Source: Pectobacterium brasiliense
GTDB lineage: Bacteria; Pseudomonadota; Gammaproteobacteria; Enterobacterales; Enterobacteriaceae
Length of the DNA: 39,999 bases
NCBI RefSeq assembly: GCF_013449685.1
Contig: NZ_JACDSF010000041.1
Coordinates: 458 to 40,456, forward strand
Direction: 5' to 3'
The position numbers were made by a program, and so were the translations under genes. Shown piece by piece: positions 24,729-33,873 of the stretch (its first letter is position 1; the number at the start of each line of letters is the position of its first letter). Below the pieces are notes generated by a model, which saw nothing but the letters and a program-made list of their open reading frames with translations, ran no database searches and was not told the origin of the DNA.

Positions 24729-25651
24729 ACTTTCTCAACCTCCGGACGACCCAGAATACCGGTTGGCATCACCAACAGCACCACAATCAGCAGCGCAAAC
24801 GACACCGCATCTTTGTATTCCGTGCTCAGGTAAGCAGACGTCAGCGCTTCGGCTACGCCCAAAATCAGCCCACCGATCATTGCACCTGGAATACTACCAA
24901 TTCCGCCCAGCACCGCCGCCGTAAAGGCTTTCATCCCGGCCATAAAACCGATATAGGGGTTGATGACGCCGTAGAATTGCCCCAACAGCACGCCAGCAAC
25001 AGCGGCCATGAGCGCGCCAATGACGAAGGTCAGAGAGATCACGCGATCGGTACTGATACCCAGCAGGCTTGCCATTTTCAGGTCTTCTGCACAGGCGCGA
25101 CAAGCGCGCCCCATGCGGGAATAGCGAATAAATAGCGTCAGCGCCAGCATGGCGAGGAACGTCACGATCCAGATGGTCAACTGCATGGTGCTAATCGTCG
25201 CGGCAAAGCCATTGCTTTCGCCCAGCACCCACTGACCGGTCACCAGACTCGGCAGCGCAACATCACGCGAGCCCTGATTCAGGCTGACGTAGTTTTGCAG
25301 GAAAATTGACATCCCGATGGCAGAAATCAGCGCAATCAGACGCTTTGACGTTCGAACCGGTCGGTAGGCCACCCGTTCGATACTCCAGCCATAGGCGCTG
25401 GAAACCACCACGGCGGCAATGAAGGCGACACCAATCAGGAGCCAGCCAGCATCGATGCCCATCATCATCAGAGCCGCAATCACAATAAAGGAGACGTAGC
25501 TACCGATCATATACACTTCGCCGTGTGCGAAGTTAATCATGCCGATAATGCCGTAAACCATGGTGTAGCCAATGGCGATCAGCGCATAGGTGCTGCCCAA
25601 CGTCAGGCCGTTGAACATCTGCTGAAAAAAGTAAAGGAACTGCTCGGACAT
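24725..25651 (-). CDS. livH: Branched-chain amino acid ABC transporter permease LivH
   Basis: LivH is the smaller channel subunit, 308 residues as in E. coli. It shows about eight membrane segments, the family start '[20 protein letters not shown]' and the coupling region '[20 protein letters not shown]'. It is separated from livK by 157 bases that contain a GC-rich hairpin, and overlaps livM by four bases. Confidence 0.96.
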   Translation of the reverse strand: MSEQFLYFFQQMFNGLTLGSTYALIAIGYTMVYGIIGMINFAHGEVYMIGSYVSFIVIAALMMMGIDAGWLLIGVAFIAAVVVSSAYGWSIERVAYRPVRTSKRLIALISAIGMSIFLQNYVSLNQGSRDVALPSLVTGQWVLGESNGFAATISTMQLTIWIVTFLAMLALTLFIRYSRMGRACRACAEDLKMASLLGISTDRVISLTFVIGALMAAVAGVLLGQFYGVINPYIGFMAGMKAFTAAVLGGIGSIPGAMIGGLILGVAEALTSAYLSTEYKDAVSFALLIVVLLVMPTGILGRPEVEKV

Positions 25652-25670
25652 ACCTTAAACCTTAAATGCT

Positions 25671-25697
25671 GCCCCCGCGCCTTGCGGCAACGGGGGC
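25671..25697 (-). other. GC-rich hairpin between livK and livH
   Basis: GCCCCCG and CGGGGGC pair perfectly around a 13-base loop. No T-run follows, so it may act as a partial terminator or as an mRNA-protecting hairpin that keeps the binding protein in excess over the membrane subunits. Confidence 0.5.
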
Positions 25698-25808
25698 TTC
25701 GGTATTGAGGGATTAGTAGTGGTACACATGCAGCAGGCGGAGAATGCTCTCCACGCCGAAGAAGCAGACAGCGGTATCTTCAACCGCTCCCCGCCTCGGG
25801 CATGATGA

Positions 25809-26921
25809 TTATTTCACTGCGCTGGAAGTACCGTCTTTGTGCCACTCAAATACGCCAAATTCAAACCCTTTCAGGTCGCCTTTTGCATCCCAGCTTAATG
25901 GCCCCATTACGGTATCCACGGAGTTCGCTTTCAGACTTGCGACCAATTTTTCCGGTTCATCGCTACCGGTACGTGCCATCGCGGTGGTCAGCGATTGCAG
26001 TGCTGCGTAGGTTGTCCAGACGAACGGACCGGTTGGATCCAGTTTCTTGGCTTTCAGGGCATCGACAATCGGCTGGTTAGCAGGAACCTGATCGTAACGC
26101 TTCGGCAGCGTCACCAGCATGCCTTCAGACGCATCGCCTGCGATGTTGGACAGCGATGAGTTACCCACGCCTTCTGGACCCATGAATTTGGTGGTCATGC
26201 CAGCCTGGCGCGCCTGACGCAGAATCTGCCCCATTTCCGGGTAGTAGCCGCCGAAATAGACGAAATCGACGTTCTCTTTCTTCAGACGCGCAACCAGCGT
26301 AGAGAAATCTTTATCACCCGCCGTCACACCTTCAAACAACACAACATTCGCACCGGCTTTTTTCAGGCTATCCTGAACAGAGCGGGCCAAGCCTTCACCA
26401 TACTGCTGTTTGTCATGAACCACGGCAATACGCTGCGGTTTGATGGTTTCGACAATGTATTTTGCTGAGGTTGGCCCCTGATCGGAATCCAGCCCCGTCG
26501 TGCGCAGCACCATTTTGTAGCCGCGCGTAGTCAAGTCGGCGTTGGTTGCCGCAGGCGTAATCATGATCACGCCTTCTTCTTCATAAATATCAGACGCAGG
26601 CTGCGTGGAGGAGGAACACAAATGACCAATCACATAGCGGATACCGTCATTGATGACTTTGTTCGCGACGGCAACGGCCTGCTTAGGGTCGCACGCGTCA
26701 TCATATTCAACGCCAACCAGTTTGTTACCGTTTACGCCGCCTTTTGCGTTAATATCTTCAATGGCCTGACGCGCGCCAATGAACTCCATATCGCCATACT
26801 GCGCAACTGGGCCAGACATTGCCCCTACAACCGCAACCTTAATATCGGCAGCGCTGACCGCGTGACTCAACGCCGCAGCCATACAACCCATCAGCAATAC
26901 TTTACCTTTATTGAATTTCAT
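25809..26921 (-). CDS. livK: Periplasmic branched-chain amino acid binding protein LivK/LivJ
   Basis: This is a leucine/isoleucine/valine binding protein of the periplasmic type (PF13458), 370 residues from the ATG at 26921 (E. coli LivK about 369). The signal peptide '[20 protein letters not shown]' is cleaved probably after residue 24, giving mature '[19 protein letters not shown]'. The two cysteines in '[11 protein letters not shown]' and '[11 protein letters not shown]' form the conserved disulfide. I preferred this start to the ATG at 26942 because TGGGG lies about ten bases upstream and the signal peptide then has normal length. In E. coli two such proteins (LivJ, LivK) flank panM; here only this one is present, in the livK position. 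It could have either specificity. Confidence 0.95.
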   Translation of the reverse strand: MKFNKGKVLLMGCMAAALSHAVSAADIKVAVVGAMSGPVAQYGDMEFIGARQAIEDINAKGGVNGNKLVGVEYDDACDPKQAVAVANKVINDGIRYVIGHLCSSSTQPASDIYEEEGVIMITPAATNADLTTRGYKMVLRTTGLDSDQGPTSAKYIVETIKPQRIAVVHDKQQYGEGLARSVQDSLKKAGANVVLFEGVTAGDKDFSTLVARLKKENVDFVYFGGYYPEMGQILRQARQAGMTTKFMGPEGVGNSSLSNIAGDASEGMLVTLPKRYDQVPANQPIVDALKAKKLDPTGPFVWTTYAALQSLTTAMARTGSDEPEKLVASLKANSVDTVMGPLSWDAKGDLKGFEFGVFEWHKDGTSSAVK

Positions 26922-27018
26922 TCTTTTTACCCCATCTGTCATTATGGATATTGCCGAAAACCTGACCGCCTTCTGTCATAACCTGCTATTTTCTTATAAG
27001 TAAGAAAGGCTTAGGTTA

Positions 27019-27041
27019 TTATTAGTAATCTTTTCTAATAA
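27019..27041. other. Inverted repeat in the livK-panM intergenic region
   Basis: TTATTAG and CTAATAA form a perfect 7-base inverted repeat with a 9-base spacer, about 100 bases upstream of livK. The 404-bp region between the divergent livK and panM genes is AT-rich, as expected for Lrp-controlled liv promoters, but I could not define a firm -35/-10 pair. The repeat may be a protein-binding site. Confidence 0.3.
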
Positions 27042-27075
27042 GGCTTTATTTTTCATATTATTAAACAGGAATTTT

Positions 27076-27165
27076 ATGCTGCAAATCAACTCAGACTGTC
27101 AGAAACAAGCGGAGCAAACAGCACAAAACACTAGATGCAAAGACCAGCATTCAATTTATATATAG
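27076..27165 (+). CDS. Possible 29-residue small ORF upstream of panM
   Basis: An ATG at 27076 follows CAGGAATTTT, a good ribosome-binding site and spacing, and opens 29 codons ending in TAG at 27163-27165. The peptide is polar ('SDCQKQAEQTAQNTRCKD') with no membrane segment. It could be a leader peptide or chance. I recognise no homologue. Confidence 0.2.
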   Translation: MLQINSDCQKQAEQTAQNTRCKDQHSIYI

Positions 27166-27325
27166 TCAGATATTCTACTTTGTGCATTAATTGTTGATGG
27201 ATTACTCGAAAAACAAAGAATGAGAAAAACATTTGCCCTATTAACCATAACGCTCAAATTACACAACTGATCCACTACAAAACAACTACATTATTCTTCA
27301 CTCATATGATGGAGTGCCGATAAAA

Positions 27326-27775
27326 ATGAAACTAACCGTTGAATGCCTCACCCAATTCAGCCCTCAAGATAAAATTGATCTGGCAAAAATCTGGCCACAT
27401 CAGAACATTGATTTATTAGAAGAAGACCTCTCACTCGATTGGCGATTATTTGCTGCCCGTTTTAACGATCGGCTGTTAGGTGGTGTGCTGGTCGAAATTG
27501 AAGGGGACTATGCAGAGCTAAGCGATCTGATGGTGAGAGACGTCACGCGGAGGCGGGGCGTAGGGAAACTGTTGATTGATGAAGTACGTCGTCAACTTCC
27601 TGAAGTGAAAGAGTGGTGGCTGGCAACAGCCAATCATGCGGCGATCAAAGAGGAAGTGCTGGCGCGATTTATGTTGTCTTGCGGCTTTTCACCCGTATCC
27701 GGCGGCTGGCGCTTCATTCGTAGAAAAGAAACGCCGCTAATTCTTAACGAACTCAACCCAGATAAACCGGACTGA
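27326..27775 (+). CDS. panM: PanD maturation factor PanM (PanZ)
   Basis: PanM is a GNAT-fold protein that binds acetyl-CoA and triggers self-cleavage of aspartate decarboxylase PanD, needed for beta-alanine and coenzyme A synthesis. The 149-residue product starts 'MKLTVECLTQFSPQDKIDLA', close to E. coli, and has the acetyl-CoA loop 'VTRRRGVGKLL'. I chose the ATG at 27326; an in-frame GTG at 27314 would add four residues but leaves no room for a binding site. The protein is about 20 residues longer than E. coli PanM (127), with a charged C-terminal tail 'FIRRKETPLILNELNPDKPD'. Neighbouring livK and rpoH agree with the E. coli locus. Confidence 0.92.
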   Translation: MKLTVECLTQFSPQDKIDLAKIWPHQNIDLLEEDLSLDWRLFAARFNDRLLGGVLVEIEGDYAELSDLMVRDVTRRRGVGKLLIDEVRRQLPEVKEWWLATANHAAIKEEVLARFMLSCGFSPVSGGWRFIRRKETPLILNELNPDKPD

Positions 27776-27783
27776 CCCCAGAC

Positions 27784-27814
27784 AAAAACAAAACGACCGG
27801 GCATTACCCGGTCG
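27784..27814 (-). terminator. Intrinsic terminator of rpoH
   Basis: On the minus strand CGACCGGG and CCCGGTCG form a perfect 8-base stem with a 5-base loop, followed by TTTTGTTTTTG. It begins 25 bases after the rpoH stop. Confidence 0.9.
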
Positions 27815-27839
27815 CTACAGAAAGAAACGATGAGAGCGA

Positions 27840-28697
27840 TTAGGCTTCTATCGCCGCTCGCAGTTTTTTCATCGCATTCTTTTCTAACTGACGCACACGC
27901 TCTGCGGAAACACCGTATTGATCGGCGAGCTCCTGCAAGGTGGATTTGTTGTCATCATCCAACCAGCGGGCGCGAATAATGTGCTGGCTGCGTTCGTCCA
28001 GCCCTTCCAGCGCGTAGGTGAGCTTATCGGCCGCATGCGTTTCCCAGTTATCTTCTTCAATGCCATCGGCAAAGTCAGACGATTTATCCTGTAGGTAAAG
28101 CATCGGCGACATCGCCTTGCCGTCGTGTGAATCTTCTTCCGGCGTCGGATCGAATGTCATGTCCTGCGCCGCCATGCGGGATTCCATCTCGCGCACGTCT
28201 TTGCTCGTCACGCCAAGTTCACGCGCAACCAGCTCGACTTCATCCTGATTAAACCAGCCGAGACGCGTTTTAGACTTACGCAGGTTAAAGAACAGCTTAC
28301 GCTGTGCTTTAGTGGTCGCGACTTTCACGATACGCCAGTTACGCAGCACGTATTCATGAATTTCGGCTTTGATCCAATGCACGGCGAAAGAAACCAGACG
28401 CACGCCAACTTCAGGGTTAAAGCGACGTACCGCTTTCATCAGGCCAATGTTTCCTTCCTGAATCAGGTCCGCCTGCGGCAGGCCGTAGCCGGAATAGTTA
28501 CGGGCAACATGAATAACAAAACGCAGGTGTGACAGAATCAGGTGCTTAGCAGCCTCCAGATCGCCCTGATAATGCAGCCGTTCAGCCAGCGCCCGCTCTT
28601 CCTCCGCCGTCAGCATCGGATAGGCATTGGCGGCACGAATATACCCTTCCAGACTGCCCTGGGGAACTAAGGTGAAAGTTTGCATATCTTTGGTCAT
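27840..28697 (-). CDS. rpoH: Heat-shock sigma factor RpoH (sigma-32)
   Basis: RpoH directs RNA polymerase to heat-shock promoters. The 285-residue protein (E. coli 284) is nearly collinear with the E. coli one: region 2 at about 52-120, including '[20 protein letters not shown]' and '[20 protein letters not shown]', the RpoH box QRKLFFNLR at 132-140 (core and FtsH/DnaK control), and region 4 helix-turn-helix '[20 protein letters not shown]' near the C-terminus. The ATG follows GAGAGGG. A sigma-E promoter lies about 180 bases upstream. The gene lies downstream of ftsYEX, as in E. coli. Confidence 0.98.
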   Translation of the reverse strand: MTKDMQTFTLVPQGSLEGYIRAANAYPMLTAEEERALAERLHYQGDLEAAKHLILSHLRFVIHVARNYSGYGLPQADLIQEGNIGLMKAVRRFNPEVGVRLVSFAVHWIKAEIHEYVLRNWRIVKVATTKAQRKLFFNLRKSKTRLGWFNQDEVELVARELGVTSKDVREMESRMAAQDMTFDPTPEEDSHDGKAMSPMLYLQDKSSDFADGIEEDNWETHAADKLTYALEGLDERSQHIIRARWLDDDNKSTLQELADQYGVSAERVRQLEKNAMKKLRAAIEA

Positions 28698-28804
28698 TCA
28701 ACCCTCTCAGTTGCTCTACTCGTCATATTGCAGTTGACTATCTTAGCACTGCTTCACCGCATCGTTTTGCGCGAAGATGGCAAAACACGGCGCCTTAACG
28801 CTTA

Positions 28805-28845
28805 TTTTATGAAAAACCCTAAAAGTTTTATGAAAAACCCTAAAA
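28805..28845 (-). repeat. 21-bp tandem repeat upstream of rpoH
   Basis: TTTTATGAAAAACCCTAAAAG is repeated back to back (the second copy lacks the last G). It lies between the sigma-E promoter and the rpoH start, so both copies would be in the sigma-E transcript and may overlap other rpoH promoters. It looks like a short slippage duplication. Confidence 0.8.
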
Positions 28846-28876
28846 CCCGATTAATCAAATCCTAAAATCTGTCTCT

Positions 28877-28904
28877 TCAGACTGTGATTTCGCTCGCAAG
28901 TTCC
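28877..28904 (-). promoter_or_regulatory. Sigma-E promoter of rpoH
   Basis: On the minus strand GGAACTT is followed after 15 bases by GTCTGA, which matches the extracytoplasmic stress sigma-E consensus (GGAACTT, about 15 bases, GTCTAA) in six of six core -35 positions and nearly all of the -10. It corresponds in sequence and place to E. coli rpoH P3, which keeps sigma-32 made at lethal heat. Confidence 0.88.
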
Positions 28905-29073
28905 TCTCATTTTATTCACCTCATGCCAGAGATCAAGCAGGAGAAAAACGCGTCACTCACACATGAGAGACCAAGGGGAAAACACAGCGGGAAGAACAAA
29001 GAAGAGATGTCGCTGAGGAGATTTCCCCTGCAATACGGTCTGAATTACAGGGGATGATTATACCAGAAAACGC

Positions 29074-30042
29074 TTACTGTGGTGTAAAACGGCGTAAATG
29101 TTGCACCGTTGCCAGCCAGGCGGCCAACCAGCCAATCATGCCAGCGATTAACAGCAGCAGCAGGGATTCATCCCAGCTTAATCCTTTGACGGCAAACGTC
29201 GTACCGAATACGGAAGCCACCTGCGCCACCACGGCACCCAGCTTCCAAACCAGCGCTTGCGATAAAATCAGCGACAGCACCGCGCCGCCTACGCCCATTG
29301 CTGCCCCGCCATTCAGGAACGGACGCAGAATAAAGCCGTCCGTCGCGCCAATCAGCTTCATCACGTTGATGGTTTCGCGGCGGCTGAAAATACTCAGGCG
29401 CACGCTGTTGCCGATCACCAAAAAGACGGCAACCACCATCAGGACGCCAATTGTCACGGAAATTTGCCCAACCAGATTGGTCAATGCCACCAGCCGCGCA
29501 AACCAGCTGTCATCCATCCGTACTTCATCCACGCCCTGCGTCGCCGCCACGCGGTCACGCAGCGTCGTCAACGTGGTGGAATCCTGAAAACTCATTTTCG
29601 GCGTGATAATCGCTACGGCTGGCAGCGGATTCTCTTCCAACATATCGAGCGCGCCGCCGAAACCGGACCAGTTGCGGAATTCGCCCATCGCTTCATTGCG
29701 CGACAGGTAATTGACTTTATCAACGCCCTCTTCAGATTGAAGCTGCGTGATCACCGCCTGCGCCGCGTTGTCATCCAGCGATTTATCCAGATACACCGTC
29801 AGTTGCGGCGAGGGATACCACTGTGTGGCCGCCTGACTGACGTTTTTCCATACCAGATAGCAGATGCTGGGCAACGCCAATGAGATGGCGATGACCATCA
29901 CGGTCAGGAAAGTCGCCAACGGCTGGCGCAACATATCAGCCAGCGTATTCATCCAGGCATAGCGCCACTGTTCCTGCCAGCCGCCGCGCAGCGCTTTCGC
30001 TTTTGCGACAGGCTTTTTCGCGTTACGGACGTTATTCGCCAT
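29074..30042 (-). CDS. ftsX: Cell division protein FtsX
   Basis: FtsX is the membrane partner of FtsE. The complex sits in the septal ring and activates murein hydrolases through EnvC. From the ATG at 30042 the protein has 322 residues (E. coli 352, with a longer N-terminal tail). It has four membrane segments: one after a basic cytoplasmic tail (about 41-61), then a large periplasmic loop of about 120 residues with '[19 protein letters not shown]', and three in the C-terminal half. The start lies 11 bases inside the ftsE end and follows GGGGGGA; the longest frame starts at 30069 but without a site. Confidence 0.95.
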   Translation of the reverse strand: MANNVRNAKKPVAKAKALRGGWQEQWRYAWMNTLADMLRQPLATFLTVMVIAISLALPSICYLVWKNVSQAATQWYPSPQLTVYLDKSLDDNAAQAVITQLQSEEGVDKVNYLSRNEAMGEFRNWSGFGGALDMLEENPLPAVAIITPKMSFQDSTTLTTLRDRVAATQGVDEVRMDDSWFARLVALTNLVGQISVTIGVLMVVAVFLVIGNSVRLSIFSRRETINVMKLIGATDGFILRPFLNGGAAMGVGGAVLSLILSQALVWKLGAVVAQVASVFGTTFAVKGLSWDESLLLLLIAGMIGWLAAWLATVQHLRRFTPQ

Positions 30043-30703
30043 TGTGGTTTCCCCCCACCATGCGGCCATCCGACAGCGTCAGCACACGGTAATTACGGCG
30101 GGCGATCAGCCCAGTGTCATGCGTCGCCATCAGAACGGTAACACCAACGCGATTGAATTCTTCAAACAGGCGCAAAATGCCTTCTGACAGCGCTTCGTCC
30201 AGGTTGCCGGTCGGTTCATCCGCCAGCAATACGGCGGGTTTGTTCACCACCGCGCGCGCAATGCCAACGCGCTGCTGCTCACCACCGGACAGCTGGATAG
30301 GATAGTTTTTCGCTTTATCCAGCAGACCAACCTTGTCCAGCGCGGCGGATACCCGACGACGGATATCCTCACTGCTGGCACCCGCGATGATGAGCGGCAT
30401 CGCGACGTTGTCATAGACCGTGTGTTCCATCAACAGATGGTGATCCTGAAAGATCATGCCGATCTGGCGCCGCAGGAACGGAACTTCGCGTTTTTTCAGG
30501 CGACTGATATTGTGGCCGCCAAAAAAAATCTGACCCGCGCTGGGACGTTCAATGCCACAAATCAGTTTCAGCAGAGTACTTTTCCCTGCGCCGGAATGAC
30601 CGGTCAGGAACGCCATTTCCGCGGGGCGCAGATGGAAATCCACCCCTTGTAATGCCTGACGCCCACCGAGGTAAGCTTTACTGACCTGTTCAAAACGAAT
30701 CAT
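30032..30703 (-). CDS. ftsE: Cell division ATP-binding protein FtsE
   Basis: FtsE is the ABC-type ATPase of the FtsEX complex. In 223 residues it shows Walker [10 protein letters not shown] at 35-43, signature LSGGEQQ at 138-144 and Walker B with Asp162-Glu163, followed by '[14 protein letters not shown]'. It begins 5 bases after ftsY with AGGATTAAAACGG upstream and overlaps ftsX by 11 bases, so the three genes form one operon ftsYEX. Confidence 0.97.
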   Translation of the reverse strand: MIRFEQVSKAYLGGRQALQGVDFHLRPAEMAFLTGHSGAGKSTLLKLICGIERPSAGQIFFGGHNISRLKKREVPFLRRQIGMIFQDHHLLMEHTVYDNVAMPLIIAGASSEDIRRRVSAALDKVGLLDKAKNYPIQLSGGEQQRVGIARAVVNKPAVLLADEPTGNLDEALSEGILRLFEEFNRVGVTVLMATHDTGLIARRNYRVLTLSDGRMVGGNHNGE

Positions 30704-30708
30704 CCGTT

Positions 30709-32043
30709 TTAATCCTCTCGGGCAAAAAGTGCCTCAATAAAATCGTCGGCCTTGAATGGCCGTAAATCTTCAATACCTTCACCTACCCCAATATAGCGGA
30801 TAGGAATAGCGAACTGGTCGGCAATGGCGAAAATCACCCCGCCTTTCGCGGTACCGTCCAGCTTAGTTAAGGTAATACCCGTCAGCCCAACCGCTTCATT
30901 AAACAGCTTGGCCTGACTCACTGCGTTCTGCCCGGTGCTCGCATCCAGCGTCAGCATCACTTCATGCGGTGCGTCTTCATCCAGCTTCTTCATCACGCGC
31001 ACAATCTTTTTCAGCTCTTCCATCAGGTGCGCTTTGTTCTGCAAGCGACCCGCGGTGTCCGCGATCAGGACATCAACGCCGCGCGCTTTCGCTGCCTGAA
31101 TCGCATCGAAAATCACCGAGGCCGAATCTGCACCCGTATGCTGTGCGACCACCGCCACGTTATTGCGCTGTCCCCAGACCTGAAGCTGCTCGACCGCCGC
31201 CGCACGGAAGGTATCCCCCGCTGCCAGCATCACGGATTTGCCCTGCGCCTGGAACTGACGTGCCATTTTCCCGATGGTGGTGGTTTTACCCACGCCATTA
31301 ACGCCAACCATCAGAATGACATACGGCGTTTTGCCTTCGATATTCAGCGGGGCATCCACCTTAGCAAGAATCTCCGCCATTTCTTCTTTCAGCTTCACAA
31401 AAAGCGTATCAGCATCTTTCAGTTGGCGGCGGCTGGCGTGCTCCGTCAGGCTGCCGATGATCTTACGGGTCGTCTCGACCCCGACATCCGCAACCAGCAG
31501 TTGTTCTTCCAGTTCATCAAACAGATCGTCGTCGATTTTCTTACCGCGAAACAATCCGATAAATCCTGAACCGAGGTTCTGGCGCGTTTTTACCAGACTG
31601 CGTTTCAGGCGAGCAAAGAAACCTTCTTTCGTCGGACGTTCCTGCTCTTGCGCCACAGCAGGCACATCATCTGGCTGTGCAGGTTCTGGCTCTTCGTATT
31701 CTTGTTCTTCCTGCTGCGCAACGTCCGGTTCAGCATTAGCCACCGTCGCGCTGTCGGCGATCTCGGTCTGTACGATCGGATCGACGACATCCCGATCGAG
31801 AACGTCATGATCGTCTGTTTCAGAGATAATGGGGGCCGATACGGCTGGTTCAGGGACAGCGACGGTCGGTTCGTCAGCCGCTGACGGCTGTTCTTCAACA
31901 ATCTTCTCTTGAACAGTCAGCTTCTCTTGAACAGTCGGCTTCTCTTGAAAAACAGGCTGCTCTTGCGGCTGTTCCTGTTGCTTTTCTTCCTGTTTCCCTA
32001 ATCCCAGCCAGGAAAAAAAACCGCGCTTCTTTTCTTTTGACAT
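30709..32043 (-). CDS. ftsY: Signal recognition particle receptor FtsY
   Basis: FtsY docks ribosome-SRP complexes at the membrane. From the ATG at 32043 it has 444 residues (E. coli 497). The N-terminal acidic A domain (about 20-140) is rich in Gln, Glu and Pro and contains a short tandem repeat near 33-47, 'QEKPTVQEKLTVQEK', which makes it both repetitive and shorter than in E. coli. The N and G domains follow: 'GFFARLKRSLVKTRQNLGSG' at 141-160 (membrane-binding helix), GTP loops GVNGVGKTT at 247-255, GDTFRAAA at 276-283, DTAGR at 329-333 and TKLD at 393-396. The longest frame adds 13 unlikely residues. It is first in ftsYEX. Confidence 0.97.
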   Translation of the reverse strand: MSKEKKRGFFSWLGLGKQEEKQQEQPQEQPVFQEKPTVQEKLTVQEKIVEEQPSAADEPTVAVPEPAVSAPIISETDDHDVLDRDVVDPIVQTEIADSATVANAEPDVAQQEEQEYEEPEPAQPDDVPAVAQEQERPTKEGFFARLKRSLVKTRQNLGSGFIGLFRGKKIDDDLFDELEEQLLVADVGVETTRKIIGSLTEHASRRQLKDADTLFVKLKEEMAEILAKVDAPLNIEGKTPYVILMVGVNGVGKTTTIGKMARQFQAQGKSVMLAAGDTFRAAAVEQLQVWGQRNNVAVVAQHTGADSASVIFDAIQAAKARGVDVLIADTAGRLQNKAHLMEELKKIVRVMKKLDEDAPHEVMLTLDASTGQNAVSQAKLFNEAVGLTGITLTKLDGTAKGGVIFAIADQFAIPIRYIGVGEGIEDLRPFKADDFIEALFARED

Positions 32044-32392
32044 GTGCGATCGCGCTCCACGCTGCTCACCGCAGCGAATCAATCAATGAAAACCATATTT
32101 AAACAATAAGTTTAACACTTTCCAGCCAACAGCAACACGCAGCCAACGGGGGCAATGCCGGACAATTCTCGGCGCGGCCGACAATCTTCGTAACGAAAGG
32201 CAATGTCCGTAACGAAGTGTGTCAAACGCTGCGCGTTATCGAAAGCCCGTAGATAGCACAAAATGTTGGGTTAAGCGCTTTAACACCCATCTTAACATTC
32301 CCTCTACACGTAACCGCCGCTAGAATAGCGCCAGAAATTTCCTGCCCGTATCCACACCACGATGATGCGGCACAACAATAACCCTGTGAGCT
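32044..32392. other. Divergent intergenic region between ftsY and rsmD
   Basis: No gene is seen in 349 bases. It must carry promoters for both directions. A TAGAAT at about 32321 could be the rsmD -10 but lacks a matching -35. CGTAACGAA occurs twice (near 32190 and 32210). A near-palindrome GTTAAGCGCTTTAAC lies at about 32271-32285. No RNA gene was recognised. Confidence 0.4.
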
Positions 32393-32968
32393 ATGGCTAA
32401 AAAAAATGCATCGTCAGCCGCCGGACAAATCCGAATCATCGGTGGTCAATGGCGCGGCAGAAAACTTCCGGTTCCTGATAGCCCCGGTTTACGTCCCACC
32501 ACCGATCGCGTGCGGGAAACACTGTTTAACTGGCTGGCTCCCGTCATTCAACAGGCACGCTGTCTGGACTGCTTTGCCGGCAGCGGCGCGCTCGGGCTGG
32601 AAGCCTTATCCCGTTATGCCGCACACGCCACATTATTGGAGATGGAGCGTGCAGTCGCGCAGCAGTTAACGCAAAATCTGGCACTGCTTCGGGCGGAAAA
32701 CGCCGAGGTGATCAATACGGATGCCCTGAGCTGGCTGGCGAAGCCGGGCACGCCGTTTGACGTCGTGTTTCTCGATCCACCGTTTCGCAAAGAACTGCTG
32801 AACAACACGCTTGCCCTGCTGGAACAACAGGGTTGGCTGGCACCCGACGCGTGGATTTACGTGGAAACCGAGGCGGAAAATGCGCAACTGACTATTCCGG
32901 AAAATTGGCAACTGCACCGTGAGAAAATCGCGGGTCAGGTCGCCTACCGTTTATACATTCGTCAATGA
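32393..32968 (+). CDS. rsmD: 16S rRNA (guanine-966 N2) methyltransferase RsmD
   Basis: RsmD methylates G966 of 16S rRNA in assembled 30S subunits using S-adenosylmethionine. The 191-residue protein (E. coli 198) has 'IIGGQWRGRKLPVPD' and 'LRPTTDRVRETLFNWL' at the N-terminus, the SAM motif 'CLDCFAGSGALGLEALSR' at 57-74 and the catalytic DPPF at 128-131. It is divergent from ftsY, as in E. coli, and followed by yhhL. Confidence 0.96.
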   Translation: MAKKNASSAAGQIRIIGGQWRGRKLPVPDSPGLRPTTDRVRETLFNWLAPVIQQARCLDCFAGSGALGLEALSRYAAHATLLEMERAVAQQLTQNLALLRAENAEVINTDALSWLAKPGTPFDVVFLDPPFRKELLNNTLALLEQQGWLAPDAWIYVETEAENAQLTIPENWQLHREKIAGQVAYRLYIRQ

Positions 32969-32994
32969 TCTTCGCAGCAACGTAAGGGTAAGAG

Positions 32995-33273
32995 ATGATT
33001 TTGATTAACCTTGGCAGGCTATTGATGCTGGGCGTGTGGGGATTTTTGTTGCTTAACCTGATTCAGCCGTTCCCCAAGCCGTTGAATATTTTTATGACCG
33101 TGGCGATGGTGTTTATGATCCTGATGCATGGTTTTCAACTGCTGCTGTTAAAATCCAGCCAGCCGAAAGACAGCCCCGCGCTGACCCGCGCGCTTCAGGC
33201 TCGCATTTTCCTTTTTGGCGTGTTTGAACTGCTGGCGTGGCAGAAAAAGCAGCCTAAGCCACCGAAACCGTAA
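32995..33273 (+). CDS. yhhL: DUF1145 membrane protein YhhL
   Basis: This is a 92-residue inner-membrane protein with two clear hydrophobic helices (about 6-22 and 28-52) and a basic, proline-rich tail 'QKKQPKPPKP'. Size and position after rsmD match E. coli YhhL (DUF1145). Function is unknown. The start follows AAGGGTAAGAG, 26 bases after rsmD, so the two are probably co-transcribed. Confidence 0.88.
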   Translation: MILINLGRLLMLGVWGFLLLNLIQPFPKPLNIFMTVAMVFMILMHGFQLLLLKSSQPKDSPALTRALQARIFLFGVFELLAWQKKQPKPPKP

Positions 33274-33306
33274 TCGCTCCCTCTGCTGGGGCACAATCCG
33301 AATTGA

Positions 33307-33332
33307 GGCACAACGCGAATAAAGCGTGTGCC
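33307..33332. terminator. Hairpin between convergent yhhL and DUF1820 genes
   Basis: GGCACAACGC and GCGTGTGCC pair with one bulged base around a 7-base loop, followed by CTTTCGCTC on the plus strand. The T-run is weak, so it is only a probable terminator for yhhL and possibly for the convergent gene. Confidence 0.5.
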
Positions 33333-33361
33333 CTTTCGCTCAAAGGACACGCGCCGAAAAA

Positions 33362-33682
33362 TCAGGGTTTCTTGCTGGGAAGATAAGGGAACGCGGTAAC
33401 GTTGTCGCCTAAATCAGAAATGCGCGCGCTGCCTTTTTCCGTCACGGCATCAATGCGAATGATCGCCTGTAGAGGAATGAAGCTGCGGCTAACGCCGGAG
33501 AATTCCGTTTTCAGTTTCTCGGTTGACGGGTCAACCAGCACCGTAGACTGGCTATCAAACACGAAGTCGGCAATTTCAATAAAACCGAACAGGCTGCTCT
33601 GCACCAACTCACGCACGTAAAGCTGGTAATTCTTACCGTTATTTATAAATTGAATACGATAAAGCGCGGATTCATTACTCAT
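33362..33682 (-). CDS. DUF1820 family protein
   Basis: The 106-residue soluble protein begins 'MSNESALYRIQFINNGKNYQ' and contains 'FGFIEIADFVFDSQSTVLVD' and 'FSGVSRSFIPLQAIIRIDAV', which match DUF1820 (PF08850) proteins as I remember them. No membrane segment or signal peptide is present. Function is unknown. In E. coli the place between yhhL and yhhN is taken by yhhM (DUF2500), a different membrane-anchored protein on the other strand, so this is a local replacement or an ancestral gene lost in E. coli. GGGAG precedes the ATG. Confidence 0.85.
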   Translation of the reverse strand: MSNESALYRIQFINNGKNYQLYVRELVQSSLFGFIEIADFVFDSQSTVLVDPSTEKLKTEFSGVSRSFIPLQAIIRIDAVTEKGSARISDLGDNVTAFPYLPSKKP

Positions 33683-33873
33683 TCAACACAATGCTCCCTT
33701 CTAGACTTCACGGCGCCCATCTACAATAAAAACAGGCGATAACATACCATGAAGCTCACAGAAGTCGCATCCGTCTCGCCCCGTGTTGTTTAACTTCCCC
33801 ACAATCCCCTACACTGAATAAAGAACGGTTTATTTTTATCCTGACACAAACAAAAACACAAAAAGGACACGCT

